Positions 1 through 8,212 of a DNA stretch of 64,000 bases are shown here, in pieces. The notes beneath the pieces were generated by a model, which did no database searches, was not told where the DNA came from, and was given only the letters and a program-made list of their open reading frames with translations. Each line of letters begins with the position of its first letter. Within the stretch, counting starts at the first letter, position 1. The DNA is taken from contig LSFY01000001.1 in assembly GCA_001584565.1 (NCBI GenBank), positions 1,350,001 through 1,414,000 of the forward strand, given 5' to 3'. A program made the position numbers and the translations under genes. This DNA comes from Alkalithermobacter thermoalcaliphilus JW-YL-7 = DSM 7308. Lineage in GTDB: Bacteria; Bacillota; Clostridia; Peptostreptococcales; Peptostreptococcaceae.

Positions 1-43
1 AATTTAATATTTTATCTTTTCCATTTGAATTGTCTACAAACTG

Positions 44-69
44 AAACACCTATAAATTTATAGGTGTTT
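44..69. terminator. Palindromic terminator, bidirectional
   Basis: A perfect 26-base palindrome (AAACACCTATAAA and its complement) lies just after the pepF stop. The better T-run follows it on the plus strand, so it may mainly end a gene to the left of the window and also serve pepF. Confidence 0.65.
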
Positions 70-73
70 TTGA

Positions 74-1858
74 TTACTTTTCTTTTCTTAACTTTTCTAT
101 AAGATCTGCAAATACCTTTAAAGATGTGTAAATTGAATTTTTATCTTCCATATCAACCCCAGCTTTTTTAAGCTGATTAAGAGGATAATCAGATCCTCCA
201 CTTTTTAAGAACTCTATATATTTTTCTACTGCTTTTTCTTCATTATTTAAAATTTTAAAACTCAAGAAAGATGCAGCTGAAAATCCTGTAGCGTATTTAT
301 ATACATAAAAGTTAGAATAAAAGTGAGGTACTCTTGCCCATTCAAACTGTATATTTTCATCAACTATCATATCTTTTCCGTGATATTTTAAATTAAGATC
401 GTAATATATCTGACAAAATTGCTCAGATGTTAACGACTGCTTATTTTCTATTTTTTCGTGAGTTATTTTTTCAAATTCTGCAAACATGGTTTGTCTATAT
501 ACTGTTGTTCTAAATTGTTCTAAGTAATAATTTAGTAAATATAATTTTTCTTCTTTAGTAGTAGCATTTTTCAGCATATAATCCATAAGTAGTTGTTCAT
601 TGAGTGTAGATGCAACTTCAGCTACAAATATTTTATACCTTGAATATATAAAAGGTTGATTTTTCTTTGAATAATAACTGTGAATAGAATGCCCTATTTC
701 GTGTGCTACTGTAAACAAAGAAGATAAGTCATCTTTATAATTCATAAGTATAAATGGATAAGAGTCATAACTTCCCCAAGAATATGCTCCACTTTTCTTT
801 CCTTCATTTTCATAAACATCTATCCATCTTTCATCAAAACATTTCTTTACTAACGATATATATTCATCTCCTAAAGGTTTAAATGCTTCAAGTAAAATTT
901 GCTTAGCTTGCTCGTAAGTTATTTTCATATCAAAATTTTCTACCAAAGGAACATATAAATCATACATATGAAGATTATCTAAATTTAAAAATTCCTTTTT
1001 CAACCTCAAATACTCATGCAAAAGATTTAAGTTTTCATTTACTGCATCTATTAAGTTTTCATAAACAAGAGTAGTTATGTTATCTTGAAACAAAGATGCC
1101 TCTAGAGCAGATTTATATCCTCTTATCTTTGAATAAAATACTTCTCTTTTTATGGCTCCTGATAGTGTTGATGCAAATGTATTTTTATATTTTTTATAAG
1201 TTTCATACATACTTTCAAAAGCTTTTTTTCTAACATCTCTGTTTTTACTTTGCATAAAAGTAGAGTAATTTGCATGAGTTATTTGAACTTTTTTTCTGTT
1301 TTCATCTTCAATTTCTGGAAATTTCATATCTGCAAACGATAACATTTCGAATGTAGTTTCTATAGTGTTTGAAACATCTAATGAAGATGATAAAATTTCT
1401 TCTTCTCTTTCTGATAAAGTATATGGCTTTTTTCTAAGAATTTCTTCGATAAATTTGTCATACTTTTTTAATTTATCACATTTCATGTAATCATTTATTA
1501 TTTCATCACTTATTTTTATAATTTCAGGAACAATAAACGATGTTTCAGTAGATACTTCGGTAGATAACATTTCAGCCTTACCAGCTAAGGCTTGATTTTT
1601 TGTGTCAGTGTTATCTTCATGCTGTTTCATATGAGTGTAAACATATATGTGTTGAGAAAGCCTTAATATATCTTCATATACACTCAAAGCGTTGTACAAG
1701 TTTTCTTTACTACATTTAAGTTTTCCCTTGTACTGTTTTAGATTTTTTAGCATATCTCGTACTTTATCAAAATCTTTCTTAAGATGCTCATCATCTTTAT
1801 ACATACTGTCTAAATCCCATTTATATTCTTTGTTTATCTCACTTCTCTTTTTTCCCAT
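74..1858 (-). CDS. pepF: Oligoendopeptidase F (M3 family zinc peptidase)
   Basis: This is a cytoplasmic zinc metallopeptidase that cleaves oligopeptides, probably peptides brought in by transporters such as the Opp system at 50794-56332. The protein has 594 residues, the usual length for PepF. The HExxH zinc site is HEIGH at residues 386-390, inside VAHEIGHSIHSYYS, followed by the M3 helical C-terminal region (FAEFEKITHE; RVPHFYSNFYVYKYATGFSA) typical of this subfamily. It starts at ATG behind GGAGGA. It is transcribed alone or with the mgtC-like gene 31 bases upstream. The family assignment is firm; peptide preference is not visible. Confidence 0.95.
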   Translation of the reverse strand: MGKKRSEINKEYKWDLDSMYKDDEHLKKDFDKVRDMLKNLKQYKGKLKCSKENLYNALSVYEDILRLSQHIYVYTHMKQHEDNTDTKNQALAGKAEMLSTEVSTETSFIVPEIIKISDEIINDYMKCDKLKKYDKFIEEILRKKPYTLSEREEEILSSSLDVSNTIETTFEMLSFADMKFPEIEDENRKKVQITHANYSTFMQSKNRDVRKKAFESMYETYKKYKNTFASTLSGAIKREVFYSKIRGYKSALEASLFQDNITTLVYENLIDAVNENLNLLHEYLRLKKEFLNLDNLHMYDLYVPLVENFDMKITYEQAKQILLEAFKPLGDEYISLVKKCFDERWIDVYENEGKKSGAYSWGSYDSYPFILMNYKDDLSSLFTVAHEIGHSIHSYYSKKNQPFIYSRYKIFVAEVASTLNEQLLMDYMLKNATTKEEKLYLLNYYLEQFRTTVYRQTMFAEFEKITHEKIENKQSLTSEQFCQIYYDLNLKYHGKDMIVDENIQFEWARVPHFYSNFYVYKYATGFSAASFLSFKILNNEEKAVEKYIEFLKSGGSDYPLNQLKKAGVDMEDKNSIYTSLKVFADLIEKLRKEK

Positions 1859-1889
1859 AAATATCCTCCATTTTCTAATATAGTATATT

Positions 1890-2564
1890 TTACTCTATAT
1901 AGTCTACTTTAACAACATATTCAGAATCTAATATTTTCTTAAGAATTTTCTTTATAGATATTTTATCACTATAAACTACTGTTATATTTATAGCCCAAAT
2001 TTTTTCACAACTTTCCGATTCTAAAATTTGCATATTTTTTATTATAATTTTATTTTTTTCAAGTATTTGTACTATTCTAGATAAAGTTTCCGATATATTG
2101 CTTGTGTATACATAAAAGTCAGAAGTTTTCTTTATTACTATTATTTTTTCTATTTTTCTTAAAGTATATAAAGTAATAAATAAAAATATTAAAACCATAA
2201 AACTCAGGTAATAGTATCCATATCCTATAGCAAGACCAACGCATGCAATTACCCAAATTCCTGCTGCAGTAGTTAATCCTCTTACACTGCTTTGAGTCTT
2301 TAAAATAGCTCCCGCTCCTAAAAAACCTATTCCAGATAATACTTGTGCAGGTATACGTCCTGGATCTAGATTTATAACATCTTTGTAATCGTTAAACAAA
2401 AGCAAAGATGTCATAGCTGCAACACATGATCCTACGGCTACTAAAACATGCGTCCTAAATCCTGCCCACTGATTGGATTTTTCTCTTTCTATACCCACTA
2501 TTCCACCTATAATCATTGCAAGAATTAGTCTATATATAATATCCGCCCTACTCAAAAGTATCAC
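1890..2564 (-). CDS. MgtC/SapB family membrane protein
   Basis: The 224-residue protein has an N-terminal MgtC/SapB domain with about four membrane helices (residues 5-140) and the family motif GGIVGIEREK near residue 20, followed by GAGAILK. The soluble tail (about 145-224) looks like an ACT-type fold. Family members are linked to Mg2+ limitation or acid stress and modulate other membrane ATPases, but the role here is not shown. The longest frame starts at GTG with no space behind AAGGGG; a TTG nine bases further in (2555) has better spacing. It is divergent from proC. Confidence 0.8.
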   Translation of the reverse strand: MILLSRADIIYRLILAMIIGGIVGIEREKSNQWAGFRTHVLVAVGSCVAAMTSLLLFNDYKDVINLDPGRIPAQVLSGIGFLGAGAILKTQSSVRGLTTAAGIWVIACVGLAIGYGYYYLSFMVLIFLFITLYTLRKIEKIIVIKKTSDFYVYTSNISETLSRIVQILEKNKIIIKNMQILESESCEKIWAINITVVYSDKISIKKILKKILDSEYVVKVDYIE

Positions 2565-2614
2565 CCCTTTTTTCTAATTATATTAACTATTCATCTAAAA
2601 TTGACTGAATTTTA

Positions 2615-2623
2615 TGATATAAT
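2615..2623 (+). promoter_or_regulatory. Extended -10 promoter of proC
   Basis: TGATATAAT is a consensus extended -10 (TGnTATAAT) 30 bases before the GTG start of proC. A TTGACT lies only 11 bases upstream, too close to act as its -35 box. The same element recurs at other genes in the window. Confidence 0.45.
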
Positions 2624-2652
2624 GTATAAAAACTAATAATGGGGGTATTAGC

Positions 2653-3465
2653 GTGAATAAAAAAATAGGCTTTATAGGTTGTGGAAATATGGCTCAAGCT
2701 ATTATAGGCGGACTTATAACATCTGATTTGATTTCTTTTGACAATATAATAGCAAGCGATATTGATAGTGAAAAACTAAAAACAACTAAAGATAAATATA
2801 ACATATTAACTACTAACAACAACGTAGATGTAGCTACATTTTCAGATATTATTTTTCTATCAGTAAAGCCCGACAAGTATAAACTTGTAATCAAAAAGAT
2901 AAAAGATTTTGTAAAAGATGATGCCATAATAGTTACAATAGCAGCTGGAATAGACATTTCTTTTACAGAAAAATGTTTCCAAAGAAAAATTAAAGTAGTT
3001 AGAACTATGCCAAATACACCTTCTTTAGTCAAAGAAGGAATGAGTGCTATCTCTTTTAATGACCTTTTAGATGATAACGAAAAAGAGCTTATCTTAAAAT
3101 TATTCGAAAGCTTTGGAAAAGCAGAAGTTATTGATGAGTCTTTAATGGATATTATCCCTTCTATAAGTGGTTCGTCTCCTGCTTATGTATATATGTTGAT
3201 AGAAGCTTTAGCTGATGGAGCTGTTTTAAAAGGTTTGCCTAGAGATAAAGCATATAAATTAGCTGCACAGTCTGTTTTGGGAGCTGCTAAAATGGTTCTT
3301 GAAACCAATGAACACCCAGCTGTTTTAAAGGACAAAGTGTGTTCTCCAGGAGGCACTACTATTGAAGCGATATATGAACTTGAAAAAAGAGGCTTTAGAT
3401 CTGCTATTATATCATGTATGGAAAAGTGCACACAAAAGGCTTTATCAATGTCTAAAAATATGTAA
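2653..3465 (+). CDS. proC: Pyrroline-5-carboxylate reductase
   Basis: It catalyses the last step of proline synthesis, NAD(P)H-dependent reduction of 1-pyrroline-5-carboxylate to proline, in the cytoplasm. The 270-residue length is normal. The N-terminal Rossmann motif FIGCGNMAQA (residues 7-16) binds the cofactor. The C-terminal dimerisation domain carries SGSSPAYVY and the family signature around CSPGGTTIEAIYELEKRGFR. The GTG start follows AATGGGGGTATTAGC. No other proline genes are adjacent; it is transcribed as a single gene, convergent with the mscS-like gene. Confidence 0.96.
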   Translation: MNKKIGFIGCGNMAQAIIGGLITSDLISFDNIIASDIDSEKLKTTKDKYNILTTNNNVDVATFSDIIFLSVKPDKYKLVIKKIKDFVKDDAIIVTIAAGIDISFTEKCFQRKIKVVRTMPNTPSLVKEGMSAISFNDLLDDNEKELILKLFESFGKAEVIDESLMDIIPSISGSSPAYVYMLIEALADGAVLKGLPRDKAYKLAAQSVLGAAKMVLETNEHPAVLKDKVCSPGGTTIEAIYELEKRGFRSAIISCMEKCTQKALSMSKNM

Positions 3466-3470
3466 ATTTA

Positions 3471-3514
3471 TTATCCAAGAAGATTAATCATTCATATTTA
3501 TTCTTCTTGGATAA
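3471..3514. terminator. Shared hairpin between convergent proC and mscS-like gene
   Basis: A 13-bp stem (TTATCCAAGAAGA with its complement) encloses an 18-base loop. It covers the last codons of the mscS-like gene. The T-runs are weak. Confidence 0.4.
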
Positions 3515-4296
3515 GCTATTTTTATCCCTTTTTCTCTAAACTTAACTAGTATTTCAAGCCTTGCATCTTTTAGAGCCGACCAATATTTGAACGGTTCAAC
3601 CACACCTGTTATTGTGTACTTTGCTCCTATGTTTTTTTCATCTATATCTGTTATTCCATAAACGTCAAATGGATTAGCTGGTTCATTCATTATATTTTTA
3701 CATAAAAATTCACTATATTTTTCATTAAGAGCATCACAAACCTCTTTTAATGTATCTATAACTAAATGAGGATCTGTTTCATAAGATACATAAACGTGAA
3801 CTATAACCCTCATTCTTTTTCTATTATAGTTTACAATAGACTTTATTTCGCTATTTGGAATATGAATCCTTCTTAAACTCCAATCCCTAATACTTGTACT
3901 TCTAAGTCCTATCTCTTCCACAGTTCCTCTAAACATTTCATTAATAACTACAAAATCCCCTACCCTCATTTGTTTTTCAAACAAAATGAAAAAACCATTT
4001 AATATATCCTTTATTAAACTTTGCGTTCCAAAACCAGCCACAAGACCTATTATACCTGCTCCTGTTAGCATAGTCGACTTACTTAAATCTAACATTCCAT
4101 ACTCTCTTAATATAAGGATTATTGCTGAAAAAAAAGCTAAATAATAAGAAACAGAAACTATAATACTTCTTATAGTCTTTTCATACTGAATATCAAATTT
4201 AGTTACATCAAATACTTTCTTTGTTATATATTTTATAAACCTTATAGACAAAAACGATATAACTATTATAAAAATGCTCTTTATTAATCTTAACAT
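3484..4296 (-). CDS. Small-conductance mechanosensitive channel, MscS family
   Basis: This is a membrane channel of the MscS type that opens under membrane tension and releases solutes in hypo-osmotic shock. The 270 residues comprise about three membrane helices (roughly 3-20, 48-70 and 78-105). The pore helix is glycine/alanine rich (GAGIIGLVAGFGTQSLIKDI), followed by the beta domain (MRVGDFVVI...GTVEEIGLRSTSIRD) and an alpha/beta C-terminal domain. It resembles B. subtilis YkuT in size. It lies alone between proC (convergent) and the short spo0E-like gene. Confidence 0.88.
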   Translation of the reverse strand: MLRLIKSIFIIVISFLSIRFIKYITKKVFDVTKFDIQYEKTIRSIIVSVSYYLAFFSAIILILREYGMLDLSKSTMLTGAGIIGLVAGFGTQSLIKDILNGFFILFEKQMRVGDFVVINEMFRGTVEEIGLRSTSIRDWSLRRIHIPNSEIKSIVNYNRKRMRVIVHVYVSYETDPHLVIDTLKEVCDALNEKYSEFLCKNIMNEPANPFDVYGITDIDEKNIGAKYTITGVVEPFKYWSALKDARLEILVKFREKGIKIAYPRRINMND

Positions 4297-4357
4297 GATT
4301 ATCCCCTACAAAAAATATTTTCAAGATACATTGTTGCCCTTTAATAAGATATATATA

Positions 4358-4391
4358 CAAAAAAAAAGAGAAGGATTACCTTCTCTTTTAG
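4358..4391 (-). terminator. Terminator of the spo0E-like gene
   Basis: On the minus strand AAAGAGAAGG-TAAT-CCTTCTCTTT is followed by a run of T, directly after the stop codon at 4388. Confidence 0.8.
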
Positions 4392-4549
4392 TTTGTATGA
4401 CTTAATTTTAGATATTCATTTATTAAAGAATCGATTTTCATACTAGTACTTTCTAGCTCTTCCTTAAAAATATCTGGGTATTGAACATATCTATTGATTT
4501 CTTCTCTTAAATCCTCTATTTCTCTCCTTATTTCTTCTATTTTCGTCAT
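4388..4549 (-). CDS. Spo0E-like aspartyl-phosphate phosphatase (53 residues)
   Basis: This short gene encodes 53 residues starting MTKIEEIRREIEDL. Near the C-terminus SMKIDSLINEY fits the Spo0E family signature (S-x-x-x-D-x-L-I-x-x-Y), and the length matches this helical-hairpin family. Such proteins dephosphorylate Spo0A~P and delay sporulation. The start is ATG behind GGTGG, and a strong terminator follows the stop. A TTGACA-18-TAAACT promoter lies in the end of the upstream gene. The conserved Asp and the size make the call fairly safe; the in vivo target is inferred. Confidence 0.8.
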   Translation of the reverse strand: MTKIEEIRREIEDLREEINRYVQYPDIFKEELESTSMKIDSLINEYLKLSHTN

Positions 4550-4582
4550 ACTTACCACCATTTTCTAATATTCTTTAATAAA

Positions 4583-4612
4583 AGTTTATCAAACGATCGT
4601 ATTATTTGTCAA
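4583..4612 (-). promoter_or_regulatory. Candidate sigma-A promoter for the spo0E-like gene
   Basis: On the minus strand, TTGACA (4612-4607) and TAAACT (4588-4583) are 18 bases apart, with TG one base before the -10. It overlaps the last codons of the Gx transporter gene. Confidence 0.45.
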
Positions 4613-5135
4613 TACTTAGCACTTGAAAACGTTTTAACATATTTTTATATTTGTCTATAAATAACTTACAAACTACACCAACGAACATTCCTGTTGGAAT
4701 AGATGATATAAAAAGTACAGGCAAGTACATGAATATGTTTATATCTTTTATAATAAAAGATGCTACAAGTAATTGACCTATATTATGAAATATACTTCCA
4801 GCCATACTAACCCCAATTATACTCAAGTTTTCTTTTTTATATTTTATTAACAAATTCATGATTAACAAACTTAAAACTGAACCTGTTATACTAAATAAAA
4901 ACGAAGACAACGACCCCCAAAAACTAGAAATTAAAATTCTCAAAAAAACTATTATCAACGTATCTTTAAATCCAAATAACTCAAGACAAATTAAAGTTAC
5001 GATATTTGAAATACCCAGCTTAGCCCCAGGAGATAAAAATAAAAAAGGATTGGGAATATAAGATTCAAATATGTAAAGTGCTATAGCTTTTGCTACAAAA
5101 AGGGAAAGTATAATCATCTTTTTAGTCTTATTCAT
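4602..5135 (-). CDS. Gx transporter family membrane protein
   Basis: The protein has 177 residues with five to six membrane helices and the motif LSPGAKLGISNIVTLICLEL of the Gx transporter family. This family is often labelled heptaprenyl diphosphate synthase component I in databases, although it looks like an ECF-type substrate-binding membrane protein. It begins 9 bases after a NusG domain II protein, a pairing that is common in Clostridia and suggests a shared function. The substrate is unknown. Confidence 0.78.
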   Translation of the reverse strand: MNKTKKMIILSLFVAKAIALYIFESYIPNPFLFLSPGAKLGISNIVTLICLELFGFKDTLIIVFLRILISSFWGSLSSFLFSITGSVLSLLIMNLLIKYKKENLSIIGVSMAGSIFHNIGQLLVASFIIKDINIFMYLPVLFISSIPTGMFVGVVCKLFIDKYKNMLKRFQVLSIDK

Positions 5136-5144
5136 AAAATCCTC

Positions 5145-5519
5145 CTAGTAAGATATAACATCTACTTTTTCTTGTTTTCCTGTTATTTTTACATATAATC
5201 TATGAGGAAGACATGCAATTATCTGACCTTTCTTTGTTATATGTCCTGTTTTAACACATATTTGATCTTTACAATTTGAACTAGTTACACTTACTCCAAA
5301 ATCATGAACTAATACAGTGTTTTCTCCATAAACTGTATTTACTTTTATCTGTTGGGAATAGTTTTTATCCTTTAAATGTATAGTTTTATAAACATTTCCA
5401 TCAACAACTATTTGTATATATTTTTCGTTTTCATCATCTTTTTGGTTGTTCATAACAAATAGCATGCCTAGTGATATAAATAAAATTAATATTACTAAAA
5501 CTATATCTCCTTTTTTCAT
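5145..5519 (-). CDS. NusG domain II-containing exported protein
   Basis: The 124-residue protein has an N-terminal membrane anchor (residues 4-24) and an extracytoplasmic NusG-II-like beta domain. This holds a CKDQICVKTGHITKKGQIIACLPHRL segment with three cysteines, typical of the family. It is not the transcription factor NusG. It is translationally close to the Gx transporter gene, and the pair likely acts together at the membrane; the function is not established. It starts at ATG behind AGGGAGGAG. Confidence 0.8.
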   Translation of the reverse strand: MKKGDIVLVILILFISLGMLFVMNNQKDDENEKYIQIVVDGNVYKTIHLKDKNYSQQIKVNTVYGENTVLVHDFGVSVTSSNCKDQICVKTGHITKKGQIIACLPHRLYVKITGKQEKVDVISY

Positions 5520-5569
5520 AAAGCTCCTCCCTAACTTTTATTCCTATTATACTTTATAAAAAGAAAAAG

Positions 5570-5599
5570 AAAAAGACCTGACAATATGTAGGTCTTTTT
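5570..5599 (-). terminator. Terminator of the PTS IIA gene
   Basis: AAAAAGACCT and AGGTCTTTTT form a 10-bp stem with a 10-base loop; the T-rich arm serves the minus strand and touches the stop codon of the gene. Confidence 0.75.
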
Positions 5600-6133
5600 C
5601 TATACTATAGATACTATATCTTTTTGTGAAGCTTTAACTTCTGCTCCTATTTTAGCTTCAATTTTTTTACCTTCTGGTAAGTTTGTGAAAATTACAGGAG
5701 TAATTAAAGAAGGTACCTTATCTTTTATTTTATCGATGTCTACTTTTAATATAAGCTGACCTGCTTTTACTTTATCTCCTTCACTTACTAAAGCCTCAAA
5801 ACCTTCTCCACCCATATTAACTGTGTCAATTCCAAAGTGGATAAGTACTTCTGTTCCATCATCTGCAGTTAATCCTATTGCATGTTTTGTATGGAATAAT
5901 GTGCTTACTTCTCCATTTACAGGAGATACTACTTCTCCTGATGAAGGATCAATCGCAAATCCATCTCCCATAATTCTTTGAGAAAACACCTTATCAGGAA
6001 CATCTTCAATACTTAATATTTTTCCACTTATAGGAGATAAAAACTCACTTTTCTCTACTTGTTTTTCACTTTGAATTTCAGAAGAATCTTTAGCAGAGAA
6101 CATATTTTTGATGCTTTCTAGTAATTTTTTCAT
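5600..6133 (-). CDS. crr: PTS glucose-type IIA component
   Basis: This is a cytoplasmic phosphocarrier of the sugar phosphotransferase system that takes phosphate from HPr and passes it to a IIB domain. The 177 residues contain the IIA-Glc domain from about residue 30. The active site LIHFGIDTV holds the phosphorylated His99, and HTKHAIG supplies the partner His84. A charged linker of about 25 residues precedes the domain. No IIB, IIC, HPr or EI gene is near, so it must serve permeases encoded elsewhere. It is a single gene between two hairpins. Confidence 0.9.
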   Translation of the reverse strand: MKKLLESIKNMFSAKDSSEIQSEKQVEKSEFLSPISGKILSIEDVPDKVFSQRIMGDGFAIDPSSGEVVSPVNGEVSTLFHTKHAIGLTADDGTEVLIHFGIDTVNMGGEGFEALVSEGDKVKAGQLILKVDIDKIKDKVPSLITPVIFTNLPEGKKIEAKIGAEVKASQKDIVSIV

Positions 6134-6161
6134 GTCAAATTCTCCTTTCTAAATAAATAAA

Positions 6162-6192
6162 GCATGAGTAAAGCATTAAACCTTACTCATGC
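6162..6192 (-). terminator. Terminator of purEK
   Basis: GCATGAGTAA and TTACTCATGC form a 10-bp stem; on the minus strand TTTATTTATTT follows. It lies between purE and the PTS IIA gene. Confidence 0.7.
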
Positions 6193-6265
6193 CTGATCGA
6201 ATCAGTAACACGTAAAATACATTTTATATATTAACATACCTTTAGAAATTTAACAAGATTTTGCT

Positions 6266-6739
6266 TTACATTTTCATAGCTTTTTCCAAAACCATATTTT
6301 CTAGTTCTTTTTTATAGTTTTCAAGATTTTTATAAATCTTTTCATCTTGAATAGCTATAATTTGAGCTGCCAGTATACCAGCATTTTTAGCACCATTTAT
6401 ACTAACTGTTGCAACAGGAACTCCAGGAGGCATTTGAACTATAGAATATAAAGAATCTAACCCTCCTAAACTTTCAGTTTTTACAGGAACCCCTATAACA
6501 GGAATGCAAGTAAGAGATGCTACCATACCCGGAAGATGTGCAGCTCCTCCAGCACCTGCTATTATAACTTTTATCCCTCTTTTATGTGCACTTTTAGCAT
6601 ATTCATATAGTCTATCAGGAGTTCTGTGAGCTGAAACAATTGTCATCTCATAGTCTACTTGAAGCTCATTTAAAATCTGAGCAGCCTCTTTCATCACAGG
6701 TAAATCCGAATCACTTCCCATTATTATCCCTATTTTCAT
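6266..6739 (-). CDS. purE: N5-carboxyaminoimidazole ribonucleotide mutase
   Basis: It converts N5-CAIR to CAIR in purine synthesis. The 157-residue class I PurE shows the signature GSDSDLPVM at residues 8-16, [13 protein letters not shown], and the glycine-rich [15 protein letters not shown] loop that binds substrate. It follows purK by 12 bases, the usual order in the opposite reading direction. The presence of PurK shows that the two-step class I route is used. Only this purine pair is in the window; the remaining pathway genes are elsewhere. Confidence 0.96.
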   Translation of the reverse strand: MKIGIIMGSDSDLPVMKEAAQILNELQVDYEMTIVSAHRTPDRLYEYAKSAHKRGIKVIIAGAGGAAHLPGMVASLTCIPVIGVPVKTESLGGLDSLYSIVQMPPGVPVATVSINGAKNAGILAAQIIAIQDEKIYKNLENYKKELENMVLEKAMKM

Positions 6740-6751
6740 ATAAATCCCCCC

Positions 6752-7900
6752 TTATTTTGAAATAACTTTTATAAAATTATAAGCACTACTTACTTTATTT
6801 CTTGCATCATCTAATGTATCAGCTATAGCAGTAACATGTCCCATTTTTCTTTTTGGATTTGTTTCACTTTTTCCATATATGTGAAGACTTACACCTTCTA
6901 TAGATAGAGCATTGCAAACTCCAACTACTGTAGGTTTTCCTTTATATCCATCTTCTCCTAAAATATTTCTCATAACAACTGGCCTAACTAAACTCACATC
7001 TCCAAGGGGTATGCCTAATACACTCCTTAAATGATTTTCAAATTGCGAAGTTACGCACCCTTCTATAGAATAATGACCCGAGTTATGAGGCCTTGGCGCA
7101 ACCTCATTGACTAAAACATCTCCATCTTTGGTTATAAACATTTCTATACAAAATATTCCAATATCATCAAATAAATTCAGTATATCCTTAGAAATATTTA
7201 TCGATTTTTCATATTCATCCTTCGTTATATCAGCAGGAACAGATGTCTCAAACAGTATACTATCTTTATGAACATTTTCTCCTACTGGATATATCTTTAT
7301 ATCGTTATTAATTCCTTTACAACATATAACAGAAACTTCTTTTTTGTAAGGAATATATTTTTCTATATATAAAGGAATTTTTCCTTCACCAAGCTCTTTA
7401 TAAAAAATATCTATTTCATTTTGACTTTTAATCAAACTGTTGCCTTTTCCATCGTATCCACCAAGTGCACTCTTTAACATAACAGGATATCCAAATTCTT
7501 TAGATACTTTTTCTATATCATCTATACACTTAATTTCTCTAAAATCTCCTACAGGAATATTATTTTCTTTGAAATATTTTTTTTGACTATACTTGTTTTG
7601 AATTATACAAAGAGTATTAGGACTAGGATATATTCTAAATCCCTCATTTTCTAAATTCTTAAGTATATTTGCATTTATGTGTTCAAATTCATAAGTTACA
7701 ACATCAACTTTGCTAGCTAATTCTCTTAAAGCATTCTCATCATAAAAGCTTGCTATGATATGTTCATTAGCTATATAACTTGCAGGACATTTAGGATCAG
7801 GATCTAAAATTACAGTGTATACCCCCATTTTCAATGCTTCAATTATAAGCATCTTCCCAAGCTGTCCACCACCTATTATCCCTACCTTTTTATTTAGCAT
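6752..7900 (-). CDS. purK: N5-carboxyaminoimidazole ribonucleotide synthase
   Basis: This ATP-grasp enzyme makes N5-CAIR from AIR, bicarbonate and ATP and feeds PurE. The 382-residue length is standard. The N-terminal IIGGGQLGKML motif (residues 8-18), the ATP-grasp segment YPVMLKSALGGYDGKGN, and the metal-binding NEVAPRPHNSGHYSIEG loop are clear. It is the first gene of a purKE operon, reading away from the purine permease across a 312-base region that carries a CGAAC inverted repeat. Confidence 0.96.
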   Translation of the reverse strand: MLNKKVGIIGGGQLGKMLIIEALKMGVYTVILDPDPKCPASYIANEHIIASFYDENALRELASKVDVVTYEFEHINANILKNLENEGFRIYPSPNTLCIIQNKYSQKKYFKENNIPVGDFREIKCIDDIEKVSKEFGYPVMLKSALGGYDGKGNSLIKSQNEIDIFYKELGEGKIPLYIEKYIPYKKEVSVICCKGINNDIKIYPVGENVHKDSILFETSVPADITKDEYEKSINISKDILNLFDDIGIFCIEMFITKDGDVLVNEVAPRPHNSGHYSIEGCVTSQFENHLRSVLGIPLGDVSLVRPVVMRNILGEDGYKGKPTVVGVCNALSIEGVSLHIYGKSETNPKRKMGHVTAIADTLDDARNKVSSAYNFIKVISK

Positions 7901-8016
7901 AAATATCCCTCTCTTTATTCTAGTAACATAGTTACAATACTTTAAGATAACCTATATATTAAATATTAACATTCATAATTATATGTAGTCAACTTTATTG
8001 TTTATATTTTTATTTT

Positions 8017-8036
8017 AGTTCGTATTTAACCGAACT
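8017..8036. promoter_or_regulatory. AGTTCG-N8-CGAACT inverted repeat, candidate PurR operator
   Basis: Two perfect half-sites face each other between the divergent purK and purine permease genes. Each half resembles the Gram-positive PurBox core (CCGAAC within A/T-rich flanks); the right half reads TTAACCGAACTTT. Location and core sequence suggest purine-dependent control of one or both genes. Half-site spacing differs from the B. subtilis arrangement. Confidence 0.45.
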
Positions 8037-8062
8037 TTTATTTATATTTTTTATTTTTTGTA

Positions 8063-8091
8063 TTGACTTATAACCTTTCCTATATTATCAT
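8063..8091 (+). promoter_or_regulatory. Sigma-A promoter of the purine permease
   Basis: TTGACT and TATCAT are 17 bases apart. Transcription would start near 8098, just before the riboswitch aptamer. Confidence 0.55.
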
Positions 8092-8110
8092 CTATATGTC
8101 AAACGGCAAA

Positions 8111-8180
8111 GTTCCATATAATTCGCATAATAAGGATGCGAAGTTTCTACTAGGCGACCGTAAATCGCCTTGCTATGGAC
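8111..8180 (+). ncRNA. Purine riboswitch, guanine class
   Basis: The aptamer matches the xpt-type fold. P1 pairs CCATA with TATGG. J1/2 is TATAAT. P2 is TCGCAT/ATGCGA with loop AATAAGG. J2/3 is AGTTTCTAC. P3 is AGGCGA/TCGCCT with loop CCGTAAA. J3/1 is CTATGG, whose C corresponds to the specificity base C74 of guanine riboswitches (adenine types have U). It lies 32 bases before the start of a purine permease. A short GACTAA/TTAGTC hairpin (8178-8196) overlaps the P1 3' arm and ends at the ribosome-binding site. The remainder of 7901-8212 shows nothing beyond the promoter and dyad listed. Confidence 0.92.
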
Positions 8181-8212
8181 TAAATACTTATTAGTCAAAA
8201 GGAGGATACATA

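Noticed and set aside
2694-3032. Long antisense frames inside proC, lon, clpX, gatB, gatA and others
   Set aside because: They mirror strongly conserved genes, have no ribosome-binding sites and encode low-complexity Ser/Ile/Phe-rich sequence.
7901-8110. A second purine riboswitch reading toward purK
   Set aside because: No TATAAT/TTTCTAC/CCGTAAA set is present on the minus strand of this region.
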